Of a stretch of DNA of 46,066 nucleotides, positions 44,816 through 46,066 are shown in pieces. Position 1 is the first letter of the stretch; each line of letters starts with the position of its first letter. A program made the translations under genes and the position numbers. The DNA comes from Spirochaetales bacterium Spiro_03 (lineage in GTDB: Bacteria; Spirochaetota; Spirochaetia; Sphaerochaetales; Sphaerochaetaceae): NCBI GenBank assembly GCA_001603105.1, contig LVBE01000018.1, positions 1-46,066 on the forward strand, written 5' to 3'. Below the pieces are notes generated by a model. It was not told the DNA's origin. It did not search any database and was given only the letters and a program-made list of their open reading frames with translations.

Positions 44816-46062
44816 GAGCGGGCCCCGAGCACCTGCTCTTCATAGTCGGTGACCAGCGCGATCAGATCACTTTCCAAAGCACTGTCGGTACGACGACAGT
44901 ACTCATTCCACACTTCCCCGAAAGGAAGGATTGCCTGCTCTTCGCTCAGAGCCATAGCAGCCCACCCGTTGCCGGACTCCTCGTACTCCATCAGAAGGTC
45001 CATCGGCTGTAGCAATGCCCACAACAGGGCCTTGCGCATCGATCGAATCCCGGTCACCCAGGCACCAATGCGATTGATGGAAGCATCGAAGAAATCGAGG
45101 CCAATATGCACGCCTTCGAGCTTACCGCTACGCACCAGCTCTTCGGCTACCATCTTCACCTTGTCATTGAAGAGCACCACATGGTCACTGTCCCAGTGCA
45201 TCGGGCGACTGACATGCAAGAGCACCTCATCATCGAAGAGCAGAACTGAGCTGAGCTTGTCCGACACATCCTCCTCGGTGTGGAAGTGTCCCATATCCAG
45301 GCAGAGCATCTTGTTGTTGCGAGCGGCGTAGTTCATGTAGAACTCATGCGAGCCGACGACGAACGCTTCGCTGCCGATTCCAAAGAGCTTGGTCTCCAGT
45401 GCATCACGCATCTCGGTGGCAGGATACTCTATCTCAAAGATCTCATCGAGGCTCTCCTTGAGAATCGAGCGAAAGCCAAGCTTGTCGACAGTGTGATTCT
45501 TCGTCCCATCGGGGATCCAGGTGTTGAGGATACAGGGCGATCCCTGCTCGCGCCCGATCCAGGCGGCGATACGTCGACAGCGCTTGGCGTGCTCGATCCA
45601 GAAGCGACGAACCCGTTCATCCTTGCTGGCGAGGGTGAACCCATCATCGGCGAGCGGATGGCTGAAGAAGGTGCCGTTGAAGTCAAGGTGCACCCCCATC
45701 CTCAGAGCCCAGTCGACCCAACCCTGATAGTGGCTCTCCTCGATCTGGTCACGGTCGACAAAAGAGGAGCCGAACTCACCATAGGAGGCGTGCAGGCTGA
45801 TGCGATGTGCTCCACCGACGAGCGTCAGAACCTGCTCTAGGTCCTGGCGTAGCTCCTCAACGGTACGCGCCTTGCCTGGATAGTTGCCAGTGACCTGGAT
45901 ACCTCCGCCGCCAAGAGCCGCGTCAGGCGTCTCAAAGCCGCCGACATCGTCACCCTGCCAGCAGTGGATGGAAATTGGGATCGTCTTCAACTGTGCAAGG
46001 ACTGCCTCGACGTCAACGTCGTACTGTGCGTATTTTGAACGTGCCAGCTCATATGGTGTCAT
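44812..46062 (-). CDS. rhaA: L-rhamnose isomerase
   Basis: SIHCWQGDDVGGFE, GGGIQVTGNYPGKARTVEELRQDLEQVLTL, RISLHASYGE, DFNGTFFSHP, HVSRPMHWDSDHVV, HIGLDFFDASINRI. Confidence 0.95.
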   Translation of the reverse strand: MTPYELARSKYAQYDVDVEAVLAQLKTIPISIHCWQGDDVGGFETPDAALGGGGIQVTGNYPGKARTVEELRQDLEQVLTLVGGAHRISLHASYGEFGSSFVDRDQIEESHYQGWVDWALRMGVHLDFNGTFFSHPLADDGFTLASKDERVRRFWIEHAKRCRRIAAWIGREQGSPCILNTWIPDGTKNHTVDKLGFRSILKESLDEIFEIEYPATEMRDALETKLFGIGSEAFVVGSHEFYMNYAARNNKMLCLDMGHFHTEEDVSDKLSSVLLFDDEVLLHVSRPMHWDSDHVVLFNDKVKMVAEELVRSGKLEGVHIGLDFFDASINRIGAWVTGIRSMRKALLWALLQPMDLLMEYEESGNGWAAMALSEEQAILPFGEVWNEYCRRTDSALESDLIALVTDYEEQVLGARS

Positions 46063-46066
46063 AACC

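Noticed and set aside
1-46066. CRISPR arrays, transposases/IS elements, prophage genes, tRNA/rRNA
   Set aside because: No regularly spaced repeats, no transposase/integrase ORFs and no recognisable tRNA T-loop/acceptor patterns seen in intergenic regions by eye; a tRNAscan/ISfinder run would be decisive.

Overview
The window is bacterial chromosomal DNA with moderately high GC. Gene content suggests a spirochaete-like (possibly Sphaerochaeta-related) fermenter, but that assignment is a guess from general knowledge. From left to right I read: trkA-trkH K+ uptake, a glycerate kinase, thioredoxin, an orphan trpB, a PAP2 phosphatase, recX, rpsI and rplM, a ~420 bp dyad-rich non-coding gap, a pcrA/uvrD helicase and rimO. 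These are followed by an oligopeptide ABC transporter (oppB, oppC, oppD, oppF, then oppA behind a small inverted gene), a translationally coupled threonine aldolase / EFR1-type flavodoxin-ferredoxin / PatB-type C-S lyase cassette, a XylR-like AraC regulator, an aldo/keto reductase and a Zn-alcohol dehydrogenase. The last ~20 kb, almost entirely on the minus strand, is a large L-rhamnose utilisation locus. It contains rhaA, a class II aldolase, a rhaSTPQ-type ABC transporter, rhaM, a DeoR regulator, a complete E2/E3/E1(alpha-beta fused) 2-oxoacid dehydrogenase, a divergent PHP-domain protein, an SDR, a SorE-like dehydrogenase, a rhaB kinase and a LacI regulator. The most interesting points are the 2-oxoacid dehydrogenase complex inside the rhamnose locus, the apparent split of RhaEW, apparent tandem PSBDs in E2, operator architecture over the deoR promoter, a ~200-aa insertion in OppC, an apparent ACG start for trkA, and the unexplained structured gap near 8.25-8.65 kb. 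All homology calls are from motif recognition by eye; no searches were run.
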